From: DASQFQ01 sp963722815
Lineage (GTDB): Bacteria; Actinomycetota; Thermoleophilia; Solirubrobacterales; Solirubrobacteraceae
DNA length: 64,000 nucleotides
NCBI GenBank assembly: GCA_963722815.1
Contig: CAVROM010000011.1
Span: forward strand, 1 to 64,000
Reading direction: 5' to 3'
Of the stretch, positions 1 to 7,965 are shown in pieces; position 1 is the first letter of the stretch, and the number at the start of each line of letters is the position of its first letter. The position numbers and the translations under genes were made by a program. Below the pieces are notes generated by a model, which was not told where the DNA came from, did no database searches, and saw only the letters and a program-made list of their open reading frames with translations.

Positions 1-473
1 CCCGGCGGTACCCGCAAGCGACAGGACCTTCCCCGCGCCTCCGTCGCACGAGGCACGAGGCACGTCGAGGGCATCAAGCTTCAGCAACGCCGAGCCGCTC
101 GGACGGCCGGTAGACGGTCAGTTATCGCCCGGCCCTGACTTATCGATGCGGTGGGAGCGGCTTCGAGGTTGCGCTTCGACGTGGCGACTGTGCCACGAGC
201 CGTACGAGCGCGGCACCGAAGACGACGAGGATGATCAGGTGCCAGACCTACAGGGTCGTCTGGCGCTCGACGACGGACGCCACGGACTCGCCGGCCCGCT
301 CCGCCGATCTGCTGCATCCTGGGCACTGCTGCCGCTCGCGTAAGGTGGGTCGTTCGGCTGAGGGGCGCGGTCGAGGGCCGGTCTCAATGGGTTGCGGCGT
401 CAGGTTCAACAACGCCCCGCAGGGGCAACGGGCCACGCGGTACGTCGCTCCCGCTTCTGCCTCGCGGTCGGTG
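1..473. other. Left edge, no gene recognised
   Basis: I see no coding sequence with family resemblance on either strand. Short open frames here overlap each other in several frames and lack ribosome sites. It is probably degraded accessory DNA at the edge of the insertion-sequence cluster. Confidence 0.5.
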
Positions 474-739
474 ATGACGGCGGCCGCCGGGCCAGGCGCC
501 CACCGTTTCAGCAGCGACGCCAAGCTCGCCAGAGTGCCCGGGCTTTGGCGCCGAGCCCGATCAGCTCGGGCAGGATCAACCGCCACCGCCTCGACCGCGG
601 CGGCAACCGTCAAGTCAACGCCGCCATCCACCGGGTCGCCGTCACGCGCGCCCGCTGCCACCCCGAAACGCGGCTCTACATCGGCAGACATTCGAGGAAT
701 CGACGTGATCCGTCTGCCCAAACGGTCTCGGGGGCCTGA
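474..739 (+). pseudogene. IS110-family transposase, C-terminal remnant
   Basis: The reading RFSSDAKLAR followed, after a frame change near 540, by SSGRINRHRLDRGGNRQ and VNAAIHRVAVTRARC matches the conserved C-terminal Transposase_20 region of IS110/IS116/IS902 enzymes, where the serine and the RHRLNRGG motif are typical. The N-terminal DEDD catalytic half (normally about 200 residues) is absent, and the two parts lie in different frames, so the gene is dead. It ends at a TGA at 737-739. It marks the start of the IS-rich segment. I am fairly sure of the family and unsure of the exact boundaries. Confidence 0.6.
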
Positions 740-895
740 GGGGCAGGATGATGTCGATCGGCAAGCTCCCCGGCGGCCCTGGGCCCGACCGGTATTCCAT
801 CGATCAAGTCGGGGCGGGCGATCCGTTGCTTCACACGACGTCGTGGTCGCCAACGCCACGCAGGCGGCGGCCGCCTGGTAGCAGGCGGTCCTCGA

Positions 896-942
896 TGGCG
901 AGACCCGGACTCGAACCGGGGACACCACGATTTTCAGTCGTG
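896..942 (-). tRNA. 3' half of a tRNA-Phe (GAA), truncated
   Basis: Read on the minus strand the segment gives an anticodon stem-loop CACGA-CTGAAAA-TCGTG, a 5-nt variable loop, a T arm CCCGG-TTCGAGT-CCGGG and the 3' acceptor strand TCTCGCC plus A. The D arm and 5' acceptor strand are missing: sequence upstream of the anticodon stem does not resemble a tRNA. A copy running from the anticodon stem to the 3' end is what remains when an integrative element uses a tRNA gene as attachment site, so this is plausibly an att remnant. It is not a functional tRNA. Confidence 0.7.
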
Positions 943-1046
943 CAGCGCTTGCTTCTGAGTCTGTCTGATTTGCAGGGGTTTTCGTCGCTCTCGACCTGTG
1001 TGGCGGTGTCCGCGTTTTCCCGCACTTTGCGGTTGTTTGCCGCGTG

Positions 1047-1078
1047 AAAAGGCCCACGGCGGGGTCCGTGGGCCTTTT
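1047..1078. terminator. Strong bidirectional hairpin terminator
   Basis: The arms AAAAGGCCCACGG (1047-1059) and CCGTGGGCCTTTT (1066-1078) are perfectly complementary over 13 bp with a 6-nt loop. An A run opens the stem and a T run closes it, so it could terminate transcription in either direction. No intact gene lies next to it, so it probably belonged to a lost neighbour. Confidence 0.8.
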
Positions 1079-1119
1079 CGCCCCGCCCGAACTATCCACG
1101 TTCTACGCAGGTTGCGCAG

Positions 1120-1205
1120 GGGAGGTGTACGAGATCCTCGGCGGGCAAGACGACGATGCTGCGCATGCCCTTCGGCCTGATTCGTCCCGACGCCGGGACG
1201 ATTCC
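1120..1205 (+). pseudogene. ABC-transporter ATPase scrap (Walker A region)
   Basis: EVYEILGG is followed in the next frame by GKTTMLRMPFGLIRPDAGTI. This matches the segment around the P-loop of ABC ATPases (typically GLLGPNGAGKTT, then LRM and GLIRPDAG). The PNGA part of the P-loop is deleted and the frame changes inside it. No Q-loop, signature or Walker B follows, so only about 28 residues survive. Confidence 0.5.
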
Positions 1206-1263
1206 GGCTGTTCGGCCGCACCTGTCGGACCTGCCGCTTGACCCACAAGCAGCACTCGCGACC

Positions 1264-1298
1264 GAGTGCCCAGTTCACGCGAGGCTGTCGCACAAACC
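1264..1298 (+). repeat. Left arm of a MITE-like inverted repeat
   Basis: The segment starts GAGTGC and carries the block GAGGCTGTCGCA followed by AAA. An inverted, imperfect copy lies at 2776-2810; about 25 of 33 aligned bases agree, including all 12 of that block. The IS3 element sits between the arms. Without it the arms would bound only about 220 bp. Confidence 0.45.
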
Positions 1299-1529
1299 AT
1301 TCCACCCGCCGGTGCATCAATCAGTCGTGGGACGCCACGAAGTAGCGACCATGGAACACCGCGAACTGGCGGGACCGCACGCCTGTTTCGGCCCCTTGGC
1401 CTGCTCCCCGTGGTGGCGTTGTCAGTCCTTGATTGTTCTTCGTGATCGAGATGGAGCCGGCGAAGCCGGCGTCTTCTCCGTCGGGGGTTGATCAGAGGAT
1501 CGGCCGCTCATCGGAGTCAGGAGATTCGG

Positions 1530-1829
1530 TTGAGCGACAAGCGCAAGTACCGGAAGTTCACGGTGCAGCAGAAGGCCGAGCTCGTGCTCGCGTCCTTCCG
1601 CGGCGACCGGTCGATCGCGGAGATCTGCCGCGAGCACGACATCTCAGAGACGCTGTTGCGTCGTTGGCGCGACCAGATGGTCGAGGCGGGTATGGAGCGC
1701 TTCGCGGCGGGCCAGGACCGTTCGCTTGCCGCTGAGCAGCGGCGGCGGATCGCGCAGCTGGAGCGGACGCTCGGGAAGAAGACCTATGAGTTGGAGATCT
1801 CGGGAAAGCTCTTGCGGGACTGGGAGTAG
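1530..1829 (+). CDS. IS3-family OrfA, DNA-binding transposase subunit
   Basis: This 99-residue protein has the HTH_Tnp_1 helix-turn-helix near residues 10-50 (FTVQQKAELVLASFRG, IAEICREHDISETLLRRWR), followed by a leucine-zipper-like helix (AQLERTLGKKTYELEISGKL) that in IS3 elements dimerises OrfA and OrfAB. I chose the TTG at 1530 because AGGAG lies 6 nt upstream (1519-1523) and the protein then starts MSDKRKYRKFT, as in relatives. A further in-frame TTG at 1488 lacks such a site. OrfA alone usually acts as an inhibitor or regulator of transposition; fusion with OrfB gives the active enzyme. Confidence 0.85.
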   Translation: MSDKRKYRKFTVQQKAELVLASFRGDRSIAEICREHDISETLLRRWRDQMVEAGMERFAAGQDRSLAAEQRRRIAQLERTLGKKTYELEISGKLLRDWE

Positions 1830-1852
1830 GCATGCGCGTCACCCGGTCCCGC
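1802..1852 (+). promoter_or_regulatory. Programmed -1 ribosomal frameshift signal
   Basis: The slippery heptamer G-GGA-AAG (1802-1808) is in the correct phase of orfA. Five nt later begins an 11-bp stem: GCGGGACTGGG (1814-1824) pairs with CCCGGTCCCGC (1842-1852), including one G-U pair, around a 17-nt loop. After a -1 slip, reading continues GCT CTT GCG GGA CTG GGA GTA GGC ATG into orfB with no stop. Heptamer phase, spacing and open fused frame all fit the IS3 mechanism for making OrfAB. Confidence 0.8.
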
Positions 1853-2695
1853 GAGCTCGTCGCCGAGGGCTACTCGCCCTCGGCGGTGGCGCGCGTGGCG
1901 CAGATCAGCCGCCAGGCGATCTATCGCGTCCCGAAACGCCGGCCGCCAGCGGCGCGGCGGCCGGGCCCGCCCGCCGGCGAGGTCGACGCCGCGATCATCG
2001 AGGTGGCCGAGGCCAACCAGACCGACGGCTACCGGATGGTCTGCGCGCTCGTCACCCGCAAGCTCGGGCGGGCGGTCAACCGCAAGCGCGTGCTCAGGGT
2101 CATGCGCGAGCGGCGGCTGATCCAGCGTCGCCGGCGGCTGGATCGCCGCCGCCGGCCCGGGTTCTTTCAGGTCACGCGCCCGAACGAGCTCTGGCATCTG
2201 GACATGACCTCGGTCTGGGTCGCCGAGCACGGCTGGTGTTATCTGATGGCCGCGATCGATTGCTGCACCAGGGAGATCGTCGGCTGGCACCTCGAGCTGC
2301 GCTGCCGCGCGAAGGAGTCGATCGCGCTGGTTGAGCAAGCGGCCGCCGCGCGAGCGATCCGGCCTCAGACGCTGACGCTGGGCACCGACAACGGATCCGC
2401 GTTCACCGCCAGGGCATTCAAGCTCGTGCTCTCGGGCCTGGGGATCGCGCACCGCCGCGGCGGCTACCGCGACCCCGAGAGCCAGGCCTTCATCGAGTCC
2501 TGGTTCGGCAAGCTCAAAGAGCGCTGCGTCTGGCTGCACGAGTTCGAGACCCTCGACGAGGCCAGGGAGGTGATCGGCACTCACATCGACGGCTACCACC
2601 ACCGCCCGCACAGCGGGCTGAACTACCGCACGCCAGCCGAGGTCGCCCAGACCTGGGACGATGCCCTCGGAGACCTACAAACCCCCGCGGCCTGA
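1832..2695 (+). CDS. IS3-family OrfB, DDE transposase catalytic domain
   Basis: The 287-residue protein carries an HTH_21-like segment (residues about 50-100) and an rve integrase core. The DDE triad is visible as HLDMTSVW, LGTDNGSAF and SQAFIESWFGKLK (D, D, E), with the D-to-E spacing near 35 residues typical of IS3. The ATG at 1832 follows the orfA stop by 2 nt, in the -1 frame. It is most likely made mainly as the C-terminal part of an OrfAB fusion through the signal at 1802-1852. It catalyses strand cleavage and joining at the element ends. It is full length and unbroken. Confidence 0.92.
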   Translation: MRVTRSRELVAEGYSPSAVARVAQISRQAIYRVPKRRPPAARRPGPPAGEVDAAIIEVAEANQTDGYRMVCALVTRKLGRAVNRKRVLRVMRERRLIQRRRRLDRRRRPGFFQVTRPNELWHLDMTSVWVAEHGWCYLMAAIDCCTREIVGWHLELRCRAKESIALVEQAAAARAIRPQTLTLGTDNGSAFTARAFKLVLSGLGIAHRRGGYRDPESQAFIESWFGKLKERCVWLHEFETLDEAREVIGTHIDGYHHRPHSGLNYRTPAEVAQTWDDALGDLQTPAA

Positions 2696-2775
2696 GCTGA
2701 CAACGCCGCCGGGGAGCAGGCCACCCCTCCTAGTCTCGACGTCTCCCACCGGCCGGCGAGTGCGCCGATCTCCCG

Positions 2776-2810
2776 GCTTTATGCGACAGCCTCACGCGAG
2801 AGCAGCACTC
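2776..2810 (-). repeat. Right arm of a MITE-like inverted repeat
   Basis: The complementary strand reads GAGTGC, then GAGGCTGTCGCA and AAA, matching the arm at 1264-1298 in inverted orientation. The stretch 2724-2907 that contains it has no gene. Confidence 0.45.
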
Positions 2811-3114
2811 TCGGATGATGCTCCGTTCAAGGGGAAGCGGAAGCACGTTTCGATCGGAGTTCGTCGGTTGTGCCGATCGGTCGGCGCTCGGTTTAGGTTC
2901 GTCTTAGCCTCGATCGTGCGTTAGCGCGGTTGTGGATCGATTTCGGCGTGTGCCGCGGCGTGGTTGTGTGTGTCGCTGATGGCGGCGATGGCGAGCTGGC
3001 GCGCCGTCGGCTCGTGGTGGCCGCTGGCGAGTGCTGCTGCCGGGATCGGTGCGTCGGGCGAGCCGGGCGCGGTGCGCCGGGTTGGGCTCGTGGTCGTCGT
3101 GGCCCAGCATGGGG

Positions 3115-4462
3115 TCAGCCGACGGGTGGTGGGAGTGCTCGTAGGCGCGCGAAGGCGGCGGCGGCTTGGCTGGCCCAGGGCCAGGTGGCTTGCAGGCGCA
3201 GCGTGGCTTGGCGGGCGTGGAAGGCGAGTCGGCCGGCGGTGTGCAGCAGCCGGTAGCGCAGCGTCTTGGGCTCGCAGCTCGCCAGCTCGCCGTGCAGGCA
3301 CAGGGCCTGGGTCCAGACGCTGAGGTCTTGGGCGATCATCGAGAGCTCGAGCCAGACGGCGTTGCGCGCGAACTCGCGGAACGGGAGGTTCTCCAGGCCG
3401 GTCTGCTTGGCGGCGCGGACGCGGGTCCTCGGCGTTGGCGCGGCCGCGGTGCAGGCGCTCGAGCTCGACCGCGTCGCCGGTCAGGTCGGTCAGCGTGGCC
3501 TGGAAGCGGTGCCCGTCGACGTCGGTAAACGACAGCTGCGCGCCCGGGTGCGGGCGCTCGCGGCGCACGATCACGCGCGAGCGCTCGGGCCAGTCATAGA
3601 ACTCGAGCAGGCCGGTGATCTCGGCGACCTGCGCCCCGTCGCGCTGCTCGCCGTTCTGGCGCAGCGCCGGCCGCCACGCGTGTTCGGGCAGCGAGAGGAT
3701 CGCGCGGCGCACCTGTTTGGTCAGATCGAACCCGACCAGGTAGGCGATCTTGGCGTCGCGCGCGGCCTCGCAGAGCGCGAGCGCCGAGCCGGCCGAGTCG
3801 GTGCGCAGCACGATCTCGGTGTCCAGGTCGGCGACGACCTCGCGCGGGAGCTGCTCGAGCGCCTGCTCGAGCACCGCGATCTGATCGGCCGCGCCGTGCG
3901 CCGGCGCGTTGCCCGGGCGCAGCATCCCGGCCAGCGCCTCGCGGCTCGCGTCCAGGTAGGCCAGCAGCGGGTGAAAGCCGAAACCGCCCTTAAAGTTGAC
4001 CGCCGCGCCCTCCTTCTCGGTGTGGGCGCCGATCAGCGTCGCGTCGACGTCGATCACGATCCGCTCCGGCCGCGCGCCCAGCTCCCACGCGCGCGCCCGG
4101 GCGCGGGCCCGCGCCGCGCGCAACGCCTCCAGCGCCGCCGGCTCGCCGGCGATCCGGTCGATCAGCCGAAACGCCGTCGTGTCCGAGGCGACGGGTCCGA
4201 ACAACGGCTGCTGGTCGCGCACCGCGCGCAGGTCCGACAGGCAGTCGCCGCCGTCGGCCAGCATCACCGCCAGATCCCGGACCACACGGCCCGGATCGTG
4301 CCTGCGCCGCCGCTCGCGCAACCCCGCCAGGGCACGCGAGAGCTCACGCGTCAGCCCAGTCCGGTCAGCGACCTCGGCCACCAACGCCGCGCCCGCGTGC
4401 GACACCAACCCCGCTCCATCCGACGTCACATCTACGGTCAACGAGCGTCCTTCACGCAGCAC
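3115..4462 (-). pseudogene. IS1380 transposase, frameshifted copy
   Basis: The N-terminal two-thirds carry the IS1380 DDE core, with aspartates in IVIDVDATLIG and EIVLRTDSAGS. An extra G in GCGGGTCC near 3423-3425 (copy 2 reads GCGGTCC) throws the C-terminal part (MIAQDLSVWTQ onward, ending at a TGA at 3115) into another frame. The catalytic protein cannot be made intact. The region upstream of the start has also diverged from copy 2, and the TTG start used there is lost. Copy 2 could supply enzyme in trans. Confidence 0.85.
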
Positions 4463-4535
4463 CAGCAGGTCGAGCCTCCAAGCCCAGATCAGGACCTTCA
4501 GCAAGCCCAAGAATCCCGGCCCCACCGGACGTTTC

Positions 4536-4562
4536 AGACGCCCCGACACCGTCGGGGCGTCT
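4536..4562. terminator. IS1380 copy 1 internal terminal hairpin
   Basis: AGACGCCCCGAC and GTCGGGGCGTCT form a perfect 12-bp stem around a 3-nt ACC loop, just inside the transposase-proximal end. It would impede transcription or translation entering from outside. Confidence 0.6.
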
Positions 4563-4584
4563 GGGTTAACGCACCGATCGAGGC

Positions 4585-6288
4585 TTAAACCCGCCGGACA
4601 GCACCGCGACTATTTCAGCGGTACCGCTGAAGAAGTCGGGTCGGCGCGTGGGCCGTTGCGGGCGGCGGGCGGCGGGCGGCGGGCGCGGGGTGGTTAGGGC
4701 CGGGCCCGCGGGGCGGGTCAGGCCGGCTGGGCTGCGAGTTGGCGTCCGATGGGGTTGAGATTGACGAGCGCGGCGGTCCAGGCGGCTTGGAGGCTGGCCT
4801 TGCGGGTGCCGATGTAGCGGCTCTTGCGGGCTTTGTAGCGGTGGGCGAGCAAGCCGAGTAGCCGCTCGACGCGCGGGCGGGTTCGCCGCAGGTGCTCGGA
4901 GGTATCGGGGTCCTGGAGGGCTTGTCGGGCCGCGATCAGCAGCGCTTCGTCGGGTGCCAGCAGGATGGCTTTGATCCCGCGTCCAGGTTGAACGCAGCGG
5001 TCGCGCAGCTCGCAGGCATCGCAGCCGGCTTTCGCGAACCGCGCTCGCCGAGCGCCCTTGGGCTCGGTGTGGATCGGCGCCGTCCGACCGGCGGGGCAGG
5101 TGACGGTTGCGGCGTCGAGGTCGATGTGAAAGTCGAGCTTGGCGAAGTGACCGGGCTTGACCGCGCCGGCCGGGACCGGCGCGAGCACCTCGACCCCGCG
5201 GGCGGCGAGCTCGGCCCGGACCGGACCGGTCCCATAGGCAGTGTCGCCCAGCACCCGTGCCGGGCGCCGACCGGCCGGCTGCGCGTCGATGAGGTGCTTG
5301 GCTTGCGGCCCGTCCTGCTCTGAGGCGGGCGCGACCTCGACGGCGGTGATGAGTGGCTCGCTCGTGTTGGTGACCGCCGCCGAGAGCTTAAAGCCGTCAA
5401 AGCGCTGGTGCTGGCTCTTGCGGCCGTGGCGCATCTCCGGATCGACCGTCGAGATGATCCGGCCCGCGCGAGTGCCGCGATGCAGCCGAGGGATCCCGTC
5501 ATCCTCAACGTCGAAGTCCTGGCCGATCAGCTCCCGCAACAGCCGATGCGCGTTGGCGATGGCTTCATCGTCGAGCCCGTCGGCGTGCTCGACGGCCTGC
5601 AGCGCGCGCTCGGCGTCCTGCGCGACCTTGGTCAGCATCCGCTCGCGCTCGGCGCGCTCACGCCAGCGGCAATCCGGCTTGTCGTTCGGCCGCGCGTAAT
5701 CGAAGTGCAACCCGCGATCGAGCTGCCCCGCCGCATCGGCGTCGACGGCGGCGACAGCGTCGAGCAAGTTCCTGACGCCGTGACGGACCAGCCGGACGGT
5801 GTCCTGGGTGGCGGCCGCGCCGAGCATCGGAGTGGAGTCGATGATCTGCTCGACCGGCCCGTTGAGCATGCCCAGCTCCTCGGCGATCTCCAGGGTCCGC
5901 TCCAGCGCCACTCGCTCGAGCTTGTGCAAAAGCAGCCGGGCCCGGAACTTCGTCAACGACGTCGGATGCCAACCCTGATGATCGACGCTAAGTCCCAGCG
6001 CGATCTTCCAGCGCAGATCCCACGCCACGGACTCCATCGCCTGCTCATCTGAAGCGCCCGTCCGGTATTGCAGCAACAACACCTTGGCCAGCAGCGACGG
6101 CGGGATCGACGGCCGCCCCATCCCCGGCGAATAACAAGCCGCAAAGTCCTCGTCGCGAACGACCCGATGCCCATGCTCAGCCAACAGCGCGAAAAACGAC
6201 CCCTCCGGCAACGGCCGAGCAAGCTCGGCCGCATCAAAGAACCCCACCTGACCAGACATCGTCGCGAGCATGCCCGACAGGGTCTTAA
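4585..6288 (-). mobile_element. IS1182-family element
   Basis: I place the ends at imperfect inverted repeats. The left end 4585-4610 starts TTAAACCCGCCGGACA; the right end (6261-6288, complement) starts TTAAGACCCTGTCGGGC. TTAA, ACCC and the inner CGCGAC agree, with about two-thirds identity overall. The element is about 1704 bp, normal for the family, and carries one intact transposase. IS1380 copies abut both ends at the TTAA. The boundaries are less certain than the transposase. Confidence 0.6.
4718..6271 (-). CDS. IS1182-family DDE transposase
   Basis: The 517-residue protein has the N-terminal DUF772 region of IS1182/IS5-like enzymes (YSPGMGRPSIPPSLLAKVLL, near residues 48-67) and a DDE core: IIDSTPMLGAAA with the first Asp, LGDTAYGTGPVR with the second, then a cysteine cluster C-D-A-C-E-L-R-D-R-C near residue 420 that is usual in the family, and a C-terminal RPRVERLLGLLAHRY block that contains the glutamate. 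There is no frame break. It starts at ATG 6271, inside the right terminal repeat; the ATG at 6259 is an alternative. It mobilises the surrounding element and is probably active. Confidence 0.9.
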   Translation of the reverse strand: MLATMSGQVGFFDAAELARPLPEGSFFALLAEHGHRVVRDEDFAACYSPGMGRPSIPPSLLAKVLLLQYRTGASDEQAMESVAWDLRWKIALGLSVDHQGWHPTSLTKFRARLLLHKLERVALERTLEIAEELGMLNGPVEQIIDSTPMLGAAATQDTVRLVRHGVRNLLDAVAAVDADAAGQLDRGLHFDYARPNDKPDCRWRERAERERMLTKVAQDAERALQAVEHADGLDDEAIANAHRLLRELIGQDFDVEDDGIPRLHRGTRAGRIISTVDPEMRHGRKSQHQRFDGFKLSAAVTNTSEPLITAVEVAPASEQDGPQAKHLIDAQPAGRRPARVLGDTAYGTGPVRAELAARGVEVLAPVPAGAVKPGHFAKLDFHIDLDAATVTCPAGRTAPIHTEPKGARRARFAKAGCDACELRDRCVQPGRGIKAILLAPDEALLIAARQALQDPDTSEHLRRTRPRVERLLGLLAHRYKARKSRYIGTRKASLQAAWTAALVNLNPIGRQLAAQPA

Positions 6289-6496
6289 CCTCGATCGTGC
6301 GTTAGCGCGGTTGTGGATCGATTTCGGCGTGTGCCGCGGCGTGGTTGTGTGTGTCGCTGATGGCGGCGATGGCGAGCTGGCGCGCCGTCGGCTCGTGGTG
6401 GCCGCTGGCGAGTGCTGCTGCCGGGATCGGTGCGTCGGGCGAGCCGGGCGCGGTGCGCCGGGTTGGGCTCGTGGTCGTCGTGGCCCGGCGTCGGGG

Positions 6497-7849
6497 TCAG
6501 CCGACGGGTGGTGGGAGTGCTCGTAGGCGCGCGAAGGCGGCGGCGAGTTGGCTGGCCCAGGGCCAGGTGGCTTGCAGGCGCAGCGTGGCTTGGCGGGCGT
6601 GGAAGGCGAGTCGGCCGGCGGTGTGCAGCAGCCGGTAGCGCAGCGTCTTGGGCTCGCAGCTCGCCAGCTCGCCGTGCAGGCACAGGGCCTGGGTCCAGAC
6701 GCTGAGGTCTTGGGCGATCATCGAGAGCTCGAGCCAGACGGCGTTGAGCGCGAACTCGCGGAACGGGAGGTTCTCCAGGCCGGTCTGCTTGGCGGCGCGG
6801 ACGCGGTCCTCGGCGTTGGCGCGGCCGCGGTGCAGGCGCTCGAGCTCGACCGCGTCGCCGGTCAGGTCGGTCAGCGTGGCCTGGAAGCGGTGCCCGTCGA
6901 CGTCGGTAAACGACAGCTGCGCGCCCGGGTGCGGGCGCTCGCGGCGCACGATCACGCGCGAGCGCTCGGGCCAGTCATAGAACTCGAGCAGGCCGGTGAT
7001 CTCGGCGACCTGCGCCCCGTCGCGCTGCTCGCCGTTCTGGCGCAGCGCCGGCCGCCACGCGTGTTCGGGCAGCGAGAGGATCGCGCGGCGCACCTGTTTG
7101 GTCAGATCGAACCCGACCAGGTAGGCGATCTTGGCGTCGCGCGCGGCCTCGCAGAGCGCGAGCGCCGAGCCGGCCGAGTCGGTGCGCAGCACGATCTCGG
7201 TGTCCAGGTCGGCGACGACCTCGCGCGGGAGCTGCTCGAGCGCCTGCTCGAGCACCGCGATCTGATCGGCCGCGCCGTGCGCCGGCGCGTTGCCCGGGCG
7301 CAGCATCCCGGCCAGCGCCTCGCGGCTCGCGTCCAGGTAGGCCAGCAGCGGGTGAAAGCCGAAACCGCCCTTAAAGTTGACCGCCGCGCCCTCCTTCTCG
7401 GTGTGGGCGCCGATCAGCGTCGCGTCGACGTCGATCACGATCCGCTCCGGCCGCGCGCCCAGCTCCCACGCGCGCGCCCGGGCGCGGGCCCGCGCCGCGC
7501 GCAACGCCTCCAGCGCCGCCGGCTCGCCGGCGATCCGGTCGATCAGCCGAAACGCCGTCGTGTCCGAGGCGACGGGTCCGAACAACGGCTGCTGGTCGCG
7601 CACCGCGCGCAGGTCCGACAGGCAGTCGCCGCCGTCGGCCAGCATCACCGCCAGATCCCGGACCACACGGCCCGGATCGTGCCTGCGCCGCCGCTCGCGC
7701 AACCCCGCCAGGGCACGCGAGAGCTCACGCGTCAGCCCAGTCCGGTCAGCGACCTCGGCCACCAACGCCGCGCCCGCGTGCGACACCAACCCCGCTCCAT
7801 CCGACGTCACATCTACGGTCAACGAGCGTCCTTCACGCAGCACCCGCAA
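6497..7849 (-). CDS. IS1380-family DDE transposase
   Basis: The 450-residue transposase has the DDE_Tnp_1-type core: an N-terminal helical part, IVIDVDATLIGAHTEKEG (first Asp), EIVLRTDSAGSALAL (second Asp) and the C-terminal FREFALNAVWLELSMIAQDL block, where IS1380 enzymes place the last acidic residue. I take the TTG at 7849 because GGAGGG lies 5 nt upstream; the GTG at 7843 is possible. Length is normal for the family. It should act on both IS1380 copies here. Two C-rich differences from copy 1 lie near the 3' end. Confidence 0.9.
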   Translation of the reverse strand: MRVLREGRSLTVDVTSDGAGLVSHAGAALVAEVADRTGLTRELSRALAGLRERRRRHDPGRVVRDLAVMLADGGDCLSDLRAVRDQQPLFGPVASDTTAFRLIDRIAGEPAALEALRAARARARARAWELGARPERIVIDVDATLIGAHTEKEGAAVNFKGGFGFHPLLAYLDASREALAGMLRPGNAPAHGAADQIAVLEQALEQLPREVVADLDTEIVLRTDSAGSALALCEAARDAKIAYLVGFDLTKQVRRAILSLPEHAWRPALRQNGEQRDGAQVAEITGLLEFYDWPERSRVIVRRERPHPGAQLSFTDVDGHRFQATLTDLTGDAVELERLHRGRANAEDRVRAAKQTGLENLPFREFALNAVWLELSMIAQDLSVWTQALCLHGELASCEPKTLRYRLLHTAGRLAFHARQATLRLQATWPWASQLAAAFARLRALPPPVG

Positions 7850-7918
7850 GGTGACCCTCCAAGCCCGGAATCAAGGACCTTCAGCAAGCCCAAGAATCCC
7901 GGCCCCACCGGACGTTTC

Positions 7919-7945
7919 AGACGCCCCGACACCGTCGGGGCGTCT
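7919..7945. terminator. IS1380 copy 2 internal terminal hairpin
   Basis: This is the same perfect 12-bp stem (AGACGCCCCGAC / GTCGGGGCGTCT) with an ACC loop as in copy 1. It lies between the element end and the transposase start, on the side from which outside transcription would enter. Confidence 0.6.
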
Positions 7946-7965
7946 GCGTTAACGCACGATCGAGG

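Larger units (their letters stand above)
1397..2723 (+). mobile_element. Complete IS3-family insertion sequence
   Basis: The terminal inverted repeats are 1397-1425 (starts TGGCCTGCTCCCCG) and 2697-2723 (ends GGGGAGCAGGCCA). They match almost throughout, apart from a 2-nt insertion and a substitution near the middle of the left copy. The ends are TG and CA, as in IS3 elements. The element is flanked by a perfect 5-bp direct repeat CCCCT at 1392-1396 and 2724-2728, so both ends are intact and transposition was probably recent. It is 1327 bp long and carries orfA and orfB joined by a -1 frameshift signal. It appears functional. Confidence 0.9.
2908..4583 (-). mobile_element. IS1380-family element, copy 1 (defective)
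   Basis: It is bounded by inverted repeats CCTCGATCGTGCGTTAGCGC (2908-2927) and a right end near 4567-4583 with the same core; the right end has one extra base (GCACCGATCGAGG). It is 1676 bp and nearly identical to copy 2 at 6289-7965. The flanks are CTTAG on the left and CTTAA on the right, so the target duplication is imperfect or has mutated. Its transposase is frameshifted. Confidence 0.85.
6289..7965 (-). mobile_element. IS1380-family element, copy 2 (intact)
   Basis: The inverted repeats are CCTCGATCGTGCGTTAGCGC at 6289 and its near-complement ending at 7965. It is flanked on both sides by CTTAA (6284-6288 and 7966-7970), a perfect target duplication. It is 1677 bp with an unbroken transposase. 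The left flank is the right end of IS1182; the right flank repeats the left end of IS1182. The insertion therefore seems to have landed in an IS1182-IS1182 junction. Confidence 0.88.

Noticed and set aside
898..1047. Open frame starting MARPGLEPGTPRFS
   Set aside because: It is a translation of the tRNA-Phe fragment in reverse. Such reads are a known source of spurious proteins. No coding evidence exists downstream.
4614..4631. Perfect 18-bp palindrome TTCAGCGGTACCGCTGAA
   Set aside because: It is striking, but it lies within the IS1182 left end, and the copy at 7996-8004 keeps only half of it. It is likely part of the element rather than a host regulatory site.
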